Assembly: GCF_014251755.1 (NCBI RefSeq)
Contig: NZ_CP059200.1
Span: forward strand, 517,047 to 581,046
Origin: Blattabacterium cuenoti
GTDB lineage: Bacteria; Bacteroidota; Bacteroidia; Flavobacteriales; Blattabacteriaceae
Length of the DNA stretch: 64,000 bases
Reading direction: 5' to 3'
Both the position numbers and the translations under genes were made by a program. The notes below the pieces were generated by a model. That model worked only from the letters and a program-made list of their open reading frames with translations, searched no databases and was not told where the DNA came from. This document shows, one piece after another, positions 8,409 to 17,022 of the stretch. How positions within the stretch are numbered: position 1 is the first letter of the stretch; each line of letters starts with the position of its first letter.

Positions 8409-9827
8409 ATGATAAAAAAATATTCAATTAAAAAATTATTAAACCAAGGAAAATTTTTACTAAACAAAAAAGTATTAGTTGAAGGATGGATCCGTTCTTT
8501 TCGTTATTCTATTTTTATCAGTTTGAATGATGGATCTACCATTCAAAATCTACAAATTGTTTTATCCACCAATAAATTGGATAAAATAATCATGAAAAAA
8601 ATAACAATTGGAAGTTCAATTAGAGTTATAGGGATAGTAAAAAAAAGTATTGGAAAAAAACAATATATTGAACTCCAATCTTTGGATATCACCATATATG
8701 AATTAGTAAATCCAGAAATTCTTCAAAAATCTATTTTGCAACCTAAAAGGCATAGTTTGGAAAAACTTCGTGAACAAGCTCATTTACGTTTTCAAACAAA
8801 CATTTTTAGTTGCATTATGCGAATTCGTCATCATATCGCTTTTTGTATACACAAGTATTTTCATGAACATGGTTTTTTCTATCTTCATTCTCCAATTATT
8901 ACGACTTCAAATTGTGAAGGAACCGGAAAGATGTTTCAAATTACAACTATGGATTTAAAAGAAAATCAACTCATAGATTATGCAAAAGATTTTTTTAAAT
9001 GTAAAACTTATCTCAGTGTATCCGGACAATTAGAAGCAGAAACCGCTTCTTTAGGATTAGGAAAAGTATATACTTTTGGTCCTGTGTTTCGAGCAGAAAA
9101 TTCCAATACTTCACGACATTTATCTGAATTTTGGATGATTGAACCAGAAATTGCCTTTTATCATCTTGAAGAAAACATAAATCTAGCAGAAAAATTTCTA
9201 AAGTTTGTTATTAAATATATTGTTGAAAATAGTATGGAAGATTTAATCTTTTTAAATCAATGTTTGGAAAAATGGAAAAAAAAGAAAAAAAACTACCTTT
9301 TAGAGAAATTAGAACTTATATTAAAATTTCCATTTAAGAAAATTAGTTATACAGAAACTATAAGAATTCTTGATCAAGAAGAAAAGAAAAAAAATATAAA
9401 ATTTTCACATCCAATCATTTGGGGTATGGATTTAAAATCTGAACATGAACAATATTTAGTTGATATATATTTTAAAAAAATTCCTGTCATTATATTTGAT
9501 TATCCTTGTAGCATTAAAGCCTTTTATATGCGTATGAATAATGATGGTAAAACTGTTAGAGCTATGGATATTTTATTTCCTGAAATAGGAGAAATTATTG
9601 GAGGTTCTCAAAGAGAAGAACGTTATGATATGTTATTACAACGGATGAAAGATACAAACATTGATTTCAATAAACTTTGGTGGTATTTAGATACACGTCG
9701 TTTTGGTTCTGTTCCTCATAGTGGATTTGGTTTAGGTTTTGATCGTTTGGTTCAATTTATTACAGGAATGAATAACATTCGTGATGTAATCCCATTTCCA
9801 AGAACTCCAAACAATGCAGAATTTTAA
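8409..9827 (+). CDS. asnS: Asparaginyl-tRNA synthetase
   Basis: Class IIb synthetase that charges tRNA-Asn. The 472 residues have an N-terminal OB-fold anticodon-binding domain (about 15-110), motif 2 as GPVFRAENSNTSRHLSEF (from about 224) and motif 3 GFGLGFDRLVQFITG (from about 439). These are AsnRS-type signatures; AspRS would carry a GAD insertion domain, which is absent. Its presence suggests direct Asn-tRNA formation without the amidotransferase route. It sits between frr and rpoN in the same run. Confidence 0.94.
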   Translation: MIKKYSIKKLLNQGKFLLNKKVLVEGWIRSFRYSIFISLNDGSTIQNLQIVLSTNKLDKIIMKKITIGSSIRVIGIVKKSIGKKQYIELQSLDITIYELVNPEILQKSILQPKRHSLEKLREQAHLRFQTNIFSCIMRIRHHIAFCIHKYFHEHGFFYLHSPIITTSNCEGTGKMFQITTMDLKENQLIDYAKDFFKCKTYLSVSGQLEAETASLGLGKVYTFGPVFRAENSNTSRHLSEFWMIEPEIAFYHLEENINLAEKFLKFVIKYIVENSMEDLIFLNQCLEKWKKKKKNYLLEKLELILKFPFKKISYTETIRILDQEEKKKNIKFSHPIIWGMDLKSEHEQYLVDIYFKKIPVIIFDYPCSIKAFYMRMNNDGKTVRAMDILFPEIGEIIGGSQREERYDMLLQRMKDTNIDFNKLWWYLDTRRFGSVPHSGFGLGFDRLVQFITGMNNIRDVIPFPRTPNNAEF

Positions 9828-9833
9828 AAAAAC

Positions 9834-11288
9834 ATGTTAAAACAACAGTTATTGCAAAAAGGGCAACATAAACTTTCTCCACAACAAATTAAACTAATGA
9901 AATTAGTTCAATTATCTACTTTAGATTTTGAACAAAGAGTTCAACAAGAATTGGAAGAAAATCCAGCATTGGAAGAGGAAAATTCTTCAGATTTAGAAGA
10001 ATATTCAGATATCTTAGAAGAAGAAAATAAGATAGATATCACAGAAGATCAAAATCCATCTTTAGATCATATTATAGATGAATATTTCAGTGATGACGAA
10101 ATAGAAGATTTCCAAATCAATAACCAAAAAAATTATAGTGTGAAAAAACACATTTCTATTATATCTGGAATTTCTTTTCAAGAATATTTAAAAAATCAAT
10201 TACATACATTTCGTTTAAATGAAAAAGATTTATTAATTGCTGATTTTATATTAGGAAACATAGATGATGATGGTTATATTAGAAGAACAATTACATCTAT
10301 ATCGGATGATATTTTTTTAATACTTGGAAAATCTGTATCTACAGAAAAATTAGAAAAATTGCTTGTGAATTACATTCAAAAATTAGATCCTATAGGTGTA
10401 GGATCCAGAGATCTACAAGAATGTTTACTGATTCAATTAGAAAAAAAAAAAATCAATCAAGAAGTTCTTTTATCAAAAAAAATTATACGATATCATTTTG
10501 AATCTTTTATAAAAAAACATTATCAAAAACTGCAAAAAAAATTGGGAATAACAAAAAAAAGTTTACGAAAAATTATTGATAAAATAAAAAAATTAAACCC
10601 TAAACCAGGAAAAATTTATTCTGATAATACTAAAAATTTGAATCATATTATTCCGGATTTTAATATTTCTGTTTCAGATGAAAAATTAGAATTGACTTTA
10701 AATCAAAGAAACATACCAGAATTGAAAATATCCTCTTTATATTTAGATATGTTGAAATCTTATCAATCAGAAAAAAATATAAAAGAAAATGAAGGAACCA
10801 TTGTGTTTTTAAAAAAAAAAATAAATTCAGCAAAATGGTTTGTAGATGCAATTCAACAACGTCAAAATACACTCATGCTAACAATGAATGCTATTATGGA
10901 TTATCAAAAAGAATATTTTTTAACGGGAGATCCCGTTACAATAAAACCTATGATTTTAAAAAATATTTCCCAAAAAATTGGAGTAGGAATTTCTACTGTT
11001 TCTCGAGTCGCTAATAGTAAATATGTTAATACTCCATATGGAACTTTTTTAATCAAAAGTTTTTTTTCTGAAAAAATGATGAATCAAGAAGGAAAAGAAA
11101 TTTCCTCTATTGAAATCAAAAAACTTTTAAAAGAATCAATAGATAAAGAAAATAAAAAAAGACCTCTTACTGATGAAAAATTATCCAATTTACTTAGAAA
11201 AAAAGGTTATCTAGTAGCCAGAAGAACTATAGCAAAATATAGAAATCAAATGCATTTTCCTGTTGCAAGAATGCGAAAAAATTTATAA
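9834..11288 (+). CDS. rpoN: RNA polymerase sigma-54 factor
   Basis: Alternative sigma factor that recognises -24/-12 promoters and needs an AAA+ activator to open them. The 484 residues have the Gln/Leu-rich N-terminal region I (about 1-50), an acidic linker (about 50-100), the core-binding domain, and the C-terminal RpoN box as ARRTIAKYR at 462-470. One canonical box residue is changed (Val to Ile), which is conservative. Retention of sigma-54 in a reduced symbiont genome is notable. No sigma-54 activator is seen in this window. It overlaps the convergent aldehyde dehydrogenase gene by 6 bp. Confidence 0.95.
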   Translation: MLKQQLLQKGQHKLSPQQIKLMKLVQLSTLDFEQRVQQELEENPALEEENSSDLEEYSDILEEENKIDITEDQNPSLDHIIDEYFSDDEIEDFQINNQKNYSVKKHISIISGISFQEYLKNQLHTFRLNEKDLLIADFILGNIDDDGYIRRTITSISDDIFLILGKSVSTEKLEKLLVNYIQKLDPIGVGSRDLQECLLIQLEKKKINQEVLLSKKIIRYHFESFIKKHYQKLQKKLGITKKSLRKIIDKIKKLNPKPGKIYSDNTKNLNHIIPDFNISVSDEKLELTLNQRNIPELKISSLYLDMLKSYQSEKNIKENEGTIVFLKKKINSAKWFVDAIQQRQNTLMLTMNAIMDYQKEYFLTGDPVTIKPMILKNISQKIGVGISTVSRVANSKYVNTPYGTFLIKSFFSEKMMNQEGKEISSIEIKKLLKESIDKENKKRPLTDEKLSNLLRKKGYLVARRTIAKYRNQMHFPVARMRKNL

Positions 11289-12641
11289 TTTTTTTATCAT
11301 TACAGTTTTCCAATTAGAAAATTCTTTTATAGATAATGATGATAATTCTCTACCATATCCGGATTGTTTCACTCCTCCAAAAGGAAAACGTGGATCTGAT
11401 TTTACTACTTCATTAATGAAAATCATCCCCGTATCTATTTTACTTGATATTTTTTCCGCTTTTTCTAAATCTTTCGTCCAAATAGAGGTTCCAAGTCCAT
11501 ATGGTGTATTATTGACAATATCAGGAATTATTTCTTCTTTAGAAAAAGAAGAAATAATTCCTATTGGACCAAATATTTCTTCTTTCTTTACTACACAATT
11601 ATCATTTTCTATCTTTAATAAAGAAGGAGAAAAAAAATTACCATTTCTAGTAATTTCTAAACATATTTCTCCTCCATTTAGAATGATATTCTTATATTGT
11701 TGATACAATTTTTCAGATAAATCATAACGAGAAATATAACCTATTTTAGTGGATTCACTGTATAAATTTCCTATACGATATGTTTTCATTTCTTGTATAA
11801 CTGCATCTATAAAATCATTTATGATGGTTTTATCTACAATAAATCTTTTTGCAGAAATACATGTTTGTCCTGTATTATTTAATCTAGATTCTGTCGCTAT
11901 TTTTGCTATTTTTTCTATATGTTCTACATCTTTTAAAACTACAAATGCATCATTTCCTCCTAGTTCTAAAACAGATTTTTTAATATATTTTCCCGATAAT
12001 GATCCGATTACACTCCCCGCTAAAGTACTTCCTGTAAAAGTGACTCCTTGTATTGTAGGATGAGCTATCACCGATTCTATCTGATTCAGATCTATTAATA
12101 AAACCTGAAAAATTCCTTTAGGAAAATCGGATTCTAAAAATATTTTTTCTAAAATCATAGAACATCCTGTTGTATTAATAGCTGGTTTTATAAGAATCAC
12201 ATTTCCTAATAATAAATTAGGAATAGTAGATCTAATTGTTTGCCATATGGGATAATTCCATGGCATTATTCCTAATATAGAACCTATAGATTCAAATTTT
12301 ACATAAGAAGTTTGATATTCAGTATCAATTTTTTCTAAAAAAATAGATTCTCTTAATTCACAATAATATTTACATAAATTAATACTCTTGTTTACTTCAG
12401 CATAAGATTGAATTATAGGTTTTCCCATTTCTTGAGTAATGGAATAGGCTATAATATCTTTAGCTTTTTGTATGCAAGAACAAAATTTTATTAAACATTG
12501 AACTTTAGATTCAAAGGAATAATTTTTCCATTTTTGATATGCATTTTTAGCTTCAGATAATTTAACATTAATATTTTTATTAGATAAATAATAATAAGTA
12601 TTTAATACATTATTATCTACAGGATTAATGGTTTGAAACAT
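11283..12641 (-). CDS. gabD: Aldehyde dehydrogenase, probably succinate-semialdehyde dehydrogenase
   Basis: Oxidises an aldehyde to the acid with NAD(P)+. The 452 residues are the usual ALDH length. Catalytic Glu226 (LELGGND) and nucleophile Cys261 (GQTCIS) are present, together with the cofactor Lys152 (ILIKPA) and the C-terminal PFGGVKQSGYGRE motif. The GQTCISAKRFIV context is typical of GabD-type enzymes, so succinate semialdehyde is the likely substrate, but this is an inference from family resemblance. It lies 13 bp after sufE and may be co-transcribed with it. Confidence 0.8.
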   Translation of the reverse strand: MFQTINPVDNNVLNTYYYLSNKNINVKLSEAKNAYQKWKNYSFESKVQCLIKFCSCIQKAKDIIAYSITQEMGKPIIQSYAEVNKSINLCKYYCELRESIFLEKIDTEYQTSYVKFESIGSILGIMPWNYPIWQTIRSTIPNLLLGNVILIKPAINTTGCSMILEKIFLESDFPKGIFQVLLIDLNQIESVIAHPTIQGVTFTGSTLAGSVIGSLSGKYIKKSVLELGGNDAFVVLKDVEHIEKIAKIATESRLNNTGQTCISAKRFIVDKTIINDFIDAVIQEMKTYRIGNLYSESTKIGYISRYDLSEKLYQQYKNIILNGGEICLEITRNGNFFSPSLLKIENDNCVVKKEEIFGPIGIISSFSKEEIIPDIVNNTPYGLGTSIWTKDLEKAEKISSKIDTGMIFINEVVKSDPRFPFGGVKQSGYGRELSSLSIKEFSNWKTVMIKKL

Positions 12642-12654
12642 TTCATTGTTTTTT

Positions 12655-13095
12655 TTAAATTCGTCCCAAGCTAACAGAAATTTGGGAACTCAAAGCTATG
12701 GCATAAAATTTTATTTTTTTCAAAAATAAAAGCATTCCATTAGCTCTAATAGGAGATAAAAAAGTTTGAAATCCTATTTCATAAATAAAATTAGCATTAG
12801 AATAAATAATTTCAAAAGGAAAGAGACCGGAATATACTTGAATCATAAGAGAAGCCATTCCTCTAGGTAATAAAGCATCACTATCTGCTTCAAAAAAAAT
12901 ACGTGATCCATTCAATTTAGCCTTCAACCAAACTTTAGATTGACAACCATGAATTAATTTATCTTCAGACCTAAAATTAATTGATTTTTTAGATAATTTA
13001 TTCCCTAAATCTATCAAATATTCATATTTTTCCTCCCAATTTTTAAGAATTTGAAATTCCTTTTTTACAATTTCTTCTTTTTGACGCAAAGTCAT
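12655..13095 (-). CDS. sufE: Cysteine desulfuration protein SufE
   Basis: Accepts persulfide sulfur from SufS and passes it to the Suf Fe-S scaffold. The 146 residues match the family. The sulfur-accepting cysteine is visible as Cys51 in the conserved HGCQSKVW motif. The SufS desulfurase and the SufBCD scaffold are not in this window. It is followed closely by the aldehyde dehydrogenase gene on the same strand. Confidence 0.92.
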   Translation of the reverse strand: MTLRQKEEIVKKEFQILKNWEEKYEYLIDLGNKLSKKSINFRSEDKLIHGCQSKVWLKAKLNGSRIFFEADSDALLPRGMASLMIQVYSGLFPFEIIYSNANFIYEIGFQTFLSPIRANGMLLFLKKIKFYAIALSSQISVSLGRI

Positions 13096-13150
13096 TTATA
13101 AATTTTTAGATCAACATGAAAATATACACTTTTCTTTTTTTTAAATATGG

Positions 13151-13222
13151 ATTGATAAATTTTAATCTAGCCCTTTTCGCTGCTATTGATAAATTTTAAT
13201 CTAGCCCTTTTCGCTGCTATTG
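13151..13222. repeat. 34-bp tandem direct duplication at the 3' end of metE
   Basis: Bases 13151-13184 are repeated exactly at 13185-13218, followed by the first 4 bp of a third copy (ATTG). Because 34 is not a multiple of three, the duplication shifts the metE frame: the gene end reads through one copy in frame 0, then enters the second copy in another frame and stops at its TAG (13167-13169). The perfect identity implies a very recent event in this lineage, or an assembly artefact. Confidence 0.95.
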
Positions 13223-15473
13223 TCATATTATGAAGCGACATCAATACTTCCTTCCATTTTCTCGTTTTTAACCCACAATCGGGATTGACCCAAATATTTT
13301 TTATAGATATTTTTTTTGAAGCTTTTTCTATTAAGTCTAATATTTCTTTTACGGTAGGAATTCTTGGAGAATGAATATCATATACTCCTGGACCTATTTC
13401 ATTAGGATAAGAAAAAACAGAAAAGGCTTCCAACAATTCCATTTTAGATCTAGAAGTTTCCATCGTAATGACGTCGGCATCCATATCTGCTATATGTTCA
13501 AATATATCATTAAATTCACTATAACACATATGTGTATGGATTTGGGTTTCATCTTTTACTCCACTTGAAGAAAGACGAAAAGCCTTAATAGACCAATCGA
13601 AATAAGATTTCCAATACTTTTTTTTCAAAGGTAATCCTTCTCTAAGAGCAGGCTCATCAATTTGAATCATTTGAATTCCAGATTTTTCTAAGGATAAAAC
13701 TTCTTCTCGTATAGCCCAAGCTATTTGATAAGCAGTATGAGAAATAGGTTGGTCATCTCTTACAAAAGACCATTGTAAAATGGTCACAGGTCCAGTCAAC
13801 ATCCCTTTCATTAATTTTTTTGTTTGAGATTGAGCAAAACATATCCATTCAACGGTCATATCTCCAATACGACTAACATCCCCATAAATAATAGGAGGTT
13901 TAACACATCGGCTACCATAACTTTGAACCCATCCATTTTTGGTAGAAAGTATCCCTTTTAATTTATCAGAAAAATATTCTACCATATCAGTTCTTTCAAA
14001 TTCTCCATGAACTAGTACATCTAAATCTATTTCTTCTTGTTTTTTAATAACATTTACAATAAAATTTTTAATTTTTTCATCATATTTTTCTTGACTCAAT
14101 TCTTTCTTTCGAAATAAATTTCGAAAACTACGTATTTCTTTCGTCTGAGGAAAAGATCCTATAGTAGTAGTAGGAAACAAAGGAAGATGAAATTTTCTCT
14201 TCTGCTTTTTTTGTCTAATATGAAAATGATTATTTCTTTGTGTATCTTGTTTTGTTATTTTTGTTGCTCTTTCTTTGATTTTTTTATCATAAAAAATAGA
14301 AGATGATTTTTTTAATAAAGAAGAATTATTGAGTAAAATATTTTTATTTCCTTTGATAATTTTTTCTAAATCATTTAATTCATAAATTTTTTGTTTAGCG
14401 AAAGACATTCTATTTTTGATATCTACATGAATAGAATTCTCAGAATCTACATCTAGAGGAACATGTAAAAGAGAACAATTAGGAGCAATCATAATTCTAT
14501 TTTCTCCTATCAATTTAATCGATTTTTCTATTTTTTGAATAGAATTGGCATAATTGTTTTTCCATATATTTCTTCCATTAATCAGTCCCAAAGATAAAAT
14601 CATTTTTGACTCTTTTGAAAAAAAAGAAAGTATTTTTTCCAACTGATTTGAATCTTCCACTAGATCTATATGTAAAGCTTGAACAGATGTCTCTTGAAAA
14701 AGAGATATATTTTCTGATATGCCATCAAAATAAGAAGTTAACAAAATATTGATTCCATAACAAAATTTAGATATTTCTCTATAAGCATATTTAAAAACTT
14801 TTTTTTCTTTTTCAGACATGTCTAAAACTAAAATAGGTTCATCTAATTGAATCCAATGAACCCCTTTATCTTTTAATTTTTGTATAATGTTTATATAAAC
14901 AGGAACAAGGTTTTCTACTAAATCCATTCTATGAAAGGATTTTTCTTTTTCTTTTCCTAAAAATAAATAGGATATAGGTCCAATTAATACAGGTTTAATT
15001 TTTTTGATCGATTTCAATATATTTTTAGATTCCTCTAATTCATCAAAAATTTTATTCGAAAAAATAGAAAATTTTTGATTTTTATCAAATTCTGGAACAA
15101 TATAATGATAATTAGTATTAAACCATTTGGTCATTTCCATTGCTTTGATATCCCATCCATTTTTTTGAAAACCTCTAGCCATAGAAAAATATAAATCAAT
15201 ATTATTATGAATCATTGGAATAGAAAGATAAGACTCAGAAATCACTCCTAATAATAAGGACATATCTAGAACATGATCGTAAAAACTGAAATCATTGCAT
15301 GGAATCAAATCTAAATCAGCTTTTTCTTGAATTTTCCAATTTTCTTCTCTTATCCTTTTTCCTACTTCAAACAAAGCGCTAAAATCAATTTTTTTTGCCC
15401 AATAAGCTTCACAAGCTTTTTTTAACTCTCTTCGTCTCCCTATACGAGGATAACCCAAATTATGTTTTAGCAT
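13167..15473 (-). CDS. metE: Cobalamin-independent methionine synthase
   Basis: Makes methionine by transferring a methyl group from 5-methyltetrahydropteroyl-triglutamate to homocysteine; no B12 is needed. The 768 residues have the two duplicated barrels of MetE. Zinc ligands are visible as His648 and Cys650 (THMCYSE) and Cys733 (NPDCGLKTR). All catalytic residues precede the 34-bp duplication, which replaces the extreme C-terminus with SSEKG after LKFIN. Without the duplication the frame would have run about 14 codons further. The core enzyme looks complete and probably active. A short palindrome lies upstream at 15515-15531. Confidence 0.94.
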   Translation of the reverse strand: MLKHNLGYPRIGRRRELKKACEAYWAKKIDFSALFEVGKRIREENWKIQEKADLDLIPCNDFSFYDHVLDMSLLLGVISESYLSIPMIHNNIDLYFSMARGFQKNGWDIKAMEMTKWFNTNYHYIVPEFDKNQKFSIFSNKIFDELEESKNILKSIKKIKPVLIGPISYLFLGKEKEKSFHRMDLVENLVPVYINIIQKLKDKGVHWIQLDEPILVLDMSEKEKKVFKYAYREISKFCYGINILLTSYFDGISENISLFQETSVQALHIDLVEDSNQLEKILSFFSKESKMILSLGLINGRNIWKNNYANSIQKIEKSIKLIGENRIMIAPNCSLLHVPLDVDSENSIHVDIKNRMSFAKQKIYELNDLEKIIKGNKNILLNNSSLLKKSSSIFYDKKIKERATKITKQDTQRNNHFHIRQKKQKRKFHLPLFPTTTIGSFPQTKEIRSFRNLFRKKELSQEKYDEKIKNFIVNVIKKQEEIDLDVLVHGEFERTDMVEYFSDKLKGILSTKNGWVQSYGSRCVKPPIIYGDVSRIGDMTVEWICFAQSQTKKLMKGMLTGPVTILQWSFVRDDQPISHTAYQIAWAIREEVLSLEKSGIQMIQIDEPALREGLPLKKKYWKSYFDWSIKAFRLSSSGVKDETQIHTHMCYSEFNDIFEHIADMDADVITMETSRSKMELLEAFSVFSYPNEIGPGVYDIHSPRIPTVKEILDLIEKASKKISIKNIWVNPDCGLKTRKWKEVLMSLHNMTIAAKRARLKFINSSEKG

Positions 15474-15514
15474 AAAATAACTTACTTTTATTATTTAAAT
15501 TTTATTTTCATTCA

Positions 15515-15531
15515 TATGGATACTATCCATA
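15515..15531. promoter_or_regulatory. 17-bp palindrome upstream of metE
   Basis: TATGGATA-C-TATCCATA is a perfect 8-bp inverted repeat with a single central base. It is centred about 50 bp upstream of the metE start, in the 97-bp gap between metE and the GlmU-like gene (both minus). The position and symmetry fit a dimeric-repressor operator or a 5' leader hairpin. No known regulator can be assigned from the sequence. Confidence 0.4.
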
Positions 15532-15570
15532 CACATATAGACAATCAACTAAATTAAATATCTAAATATC

Positions 15571-16755
15571 TTAAATATCCAATAATTGATATAAATATTT
15601 TAATATTTTTTTGTCTAAAACAGAAAAAGTTCTGTTTCTTCTGTTCATCATAATTTCAGCAGTTTCACAAATTTGATGAAAAGATATTCTTTTTTTACTT
15701 TGAATTCCTCCCAAATAAAAAGAAGAAATATATCTAGGAGGAAATCCATATCCAAAAATACTATTACTTACACCTACGATTGTCGCTGTATTAAATTGAG
15801 TATTTATTGCTGATTTGGAATGATCTCCCATTATTATACCAAAAAATTGCAAATTGGTAGGAAAAAAATCTTTTTTTTCATAATTCCAAACTGTCACCTT
15901 TTTATAATCATTCCTTAAATTAGAAATATTGGTTCCCGCTCCCAAATTACACCATTCTCCCAAAATAGAATTTCCTAAAAAACCATCATGAACTTTGTTA
16001 GAATAAGAAAAAATTACAGAATTAAAAATTTCTCCTCCAACTTTACAGAAAGGAGCAATAGTTGTCCCTCCATATATTTTTGATCCTACATTCAATATAC
16101 TGCTTTTTCCAATTGATACTGGACCTCTGATGACAGATCCTTCCATAATTTCAACTCCTTTTTCAATATATATAGGACCAAATTGAGCATTTAATACGAC
16201 ATTATTTGCTTTTATATCTTCTTCTAAAAAAATTTTGTTCTTACAAAGAACATGATTGTTCCCCAACAAAGAAAAAGATTTTTTTCCTTTTGTAAAAAAC
16301 ATAAAATCTTCTTTTAATATAATTTCATTATTTGTAAATATTTCCCATGGAAATTGAATATGAATAACTTGTTTTACATAATATGTTTTTGTACACTTTT
16401 TTGACAAAGAAAAAATGTCTTCTTTGACTAAAAAATTTTTTTTGATAGCAATCATTTTTTCTTTAAAAAAAATAGTTTCGTTTTCTTTTAAAGAAAAAAG
16501 AATTTGAATTAACTCTTCATTAGGAATGAATGAAGAATTAATGAACAACATATTTTCAAAATATGAATATTTGTTTTTGGAATATTTTTTTGAAAGAAAT
16601 GATTGTGTAATAATATCATATGCTGTTTTTCCAATGTATTTTTCCCATCTTTCTTTTATCGTAAATAAACCCAATCGAATTTCTGATACAGGTCTAGTCA
16701 GTGTTATAGGAAATAATTGTTTCCATTCTATACCATCATATAATATAAAATTCAT
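15571..16755 (-). CDS. GlmU-like sugar nucleotidyltransferase family protein (Bacteroidetes type)
   Basis: The 394-residue protein begins MNFILYDG and has the RPVSEIRLG motif typical of the Bacteroidetes alternative GlmU family. An N-terminal nucleotidyltransferase-like region is followed by left-handed beta-helix hexapeptide repeats (from about residue 180, for example GVEIMEGSVIRGPVSIG) as in acyl- or acetyltransferases. It probably makes an activated amino sugar for envelope synthesis, but its substrate is not established by sequence. It lies next to rpmE2, an arrangement I associate with this family. A bona fide GlmU would carry the LxxGxGTRMxS signature, which is missing here. Confidence 0.75.
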   Translation of the reverse strand: MNFILYDGIEWKQLFPITLTRPVSEIRLGLFTIKERWEKYIGKTAYDIITQSFLSKKYSKNKYSYFENMLFINSSFIPNEELIQILFSLKENETIFFKEKMIAIKKNFLVKEDIFSLSKKCTKTYYVKQVIHIQFPWEIFTNNEIILKEDFMFFTKGKKSFSLLGNNHVLCKNKIFLEEDIKANNVVLNAQFGPIYIEKGVEIMEGSVIRGPVSIGKSSILNVGSKIYGGTTIAPFCKVGGEIFNSVIFSYSNKVHDGFLGNSILGEWCNLGAGTNISNLRNDYKKVTVWNYEKKDFFPTNLQFFGIIMGDHSKSAINTQFNTATIVGVSNSIFGYGFPPRYISSFYLGGIQSKKRISFHQICETAEIMMNRRNRTFSVLDKKILKYLYQLLDI

Positions 16756-16767
16756 ATGAATTTATTT

Positions 16768-17022
16768 CTAGAATTTTTTATATTTTTCATATTTTTTCTT
16801 AAATTTTTCGGCTGGACCTGTTTTTCCTAAAAATTTTTTTTCTCCAGTGAAAAACGGATGTGAATAACTAGATATTTCCATTTTATATAATGGATAATCA
16901 CTTCCATTTATATGAATAGAATCTTTTGTTGTAACTGTTGATTGACAAATAATTATTTTTTCATTATTAATATCTTTAAAAACAACAGGTCTATAGTTTT
17001 CGGGATGTATTTTTTTTTTCAT
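16768..17022 (-). CDS. rpmE2: 50S ribosomal protein L31, type B
   Basis: Ribosomal protein of 84 residues starting MKKKIHPENYRPVVFKD, the hallmark of type B L31, which lacks the zinc-binding cysteines of type A. SSYSHPFFTGEKK and the lysine-rich tail fit. Type B L31 is usually the zinc-independent form. The start lies inside the 3' end of the upstream FabH-like gene, with a 32-bp overlap in a different frame. That is long even for this compact genome, but the N-terminus is too well conserved to shorten. Confidence 0.93.
   Translation of the reverse strand: MKKKIHPENYRPVVFKDINNEKIIICQSTVTTKDSIHINGSDYPLYKMEISSYSHPFFTGEKKFLGKTGPAEKFKKKYEKYKKF

Noticed and set aside
11263..11703. 146-residue plus-strand open frame after rpoN
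   Set aside because: It is antisense to the aldehyde dehydrogenase gene, whose catalytic motifs are read from the minus strand; no independent signal.
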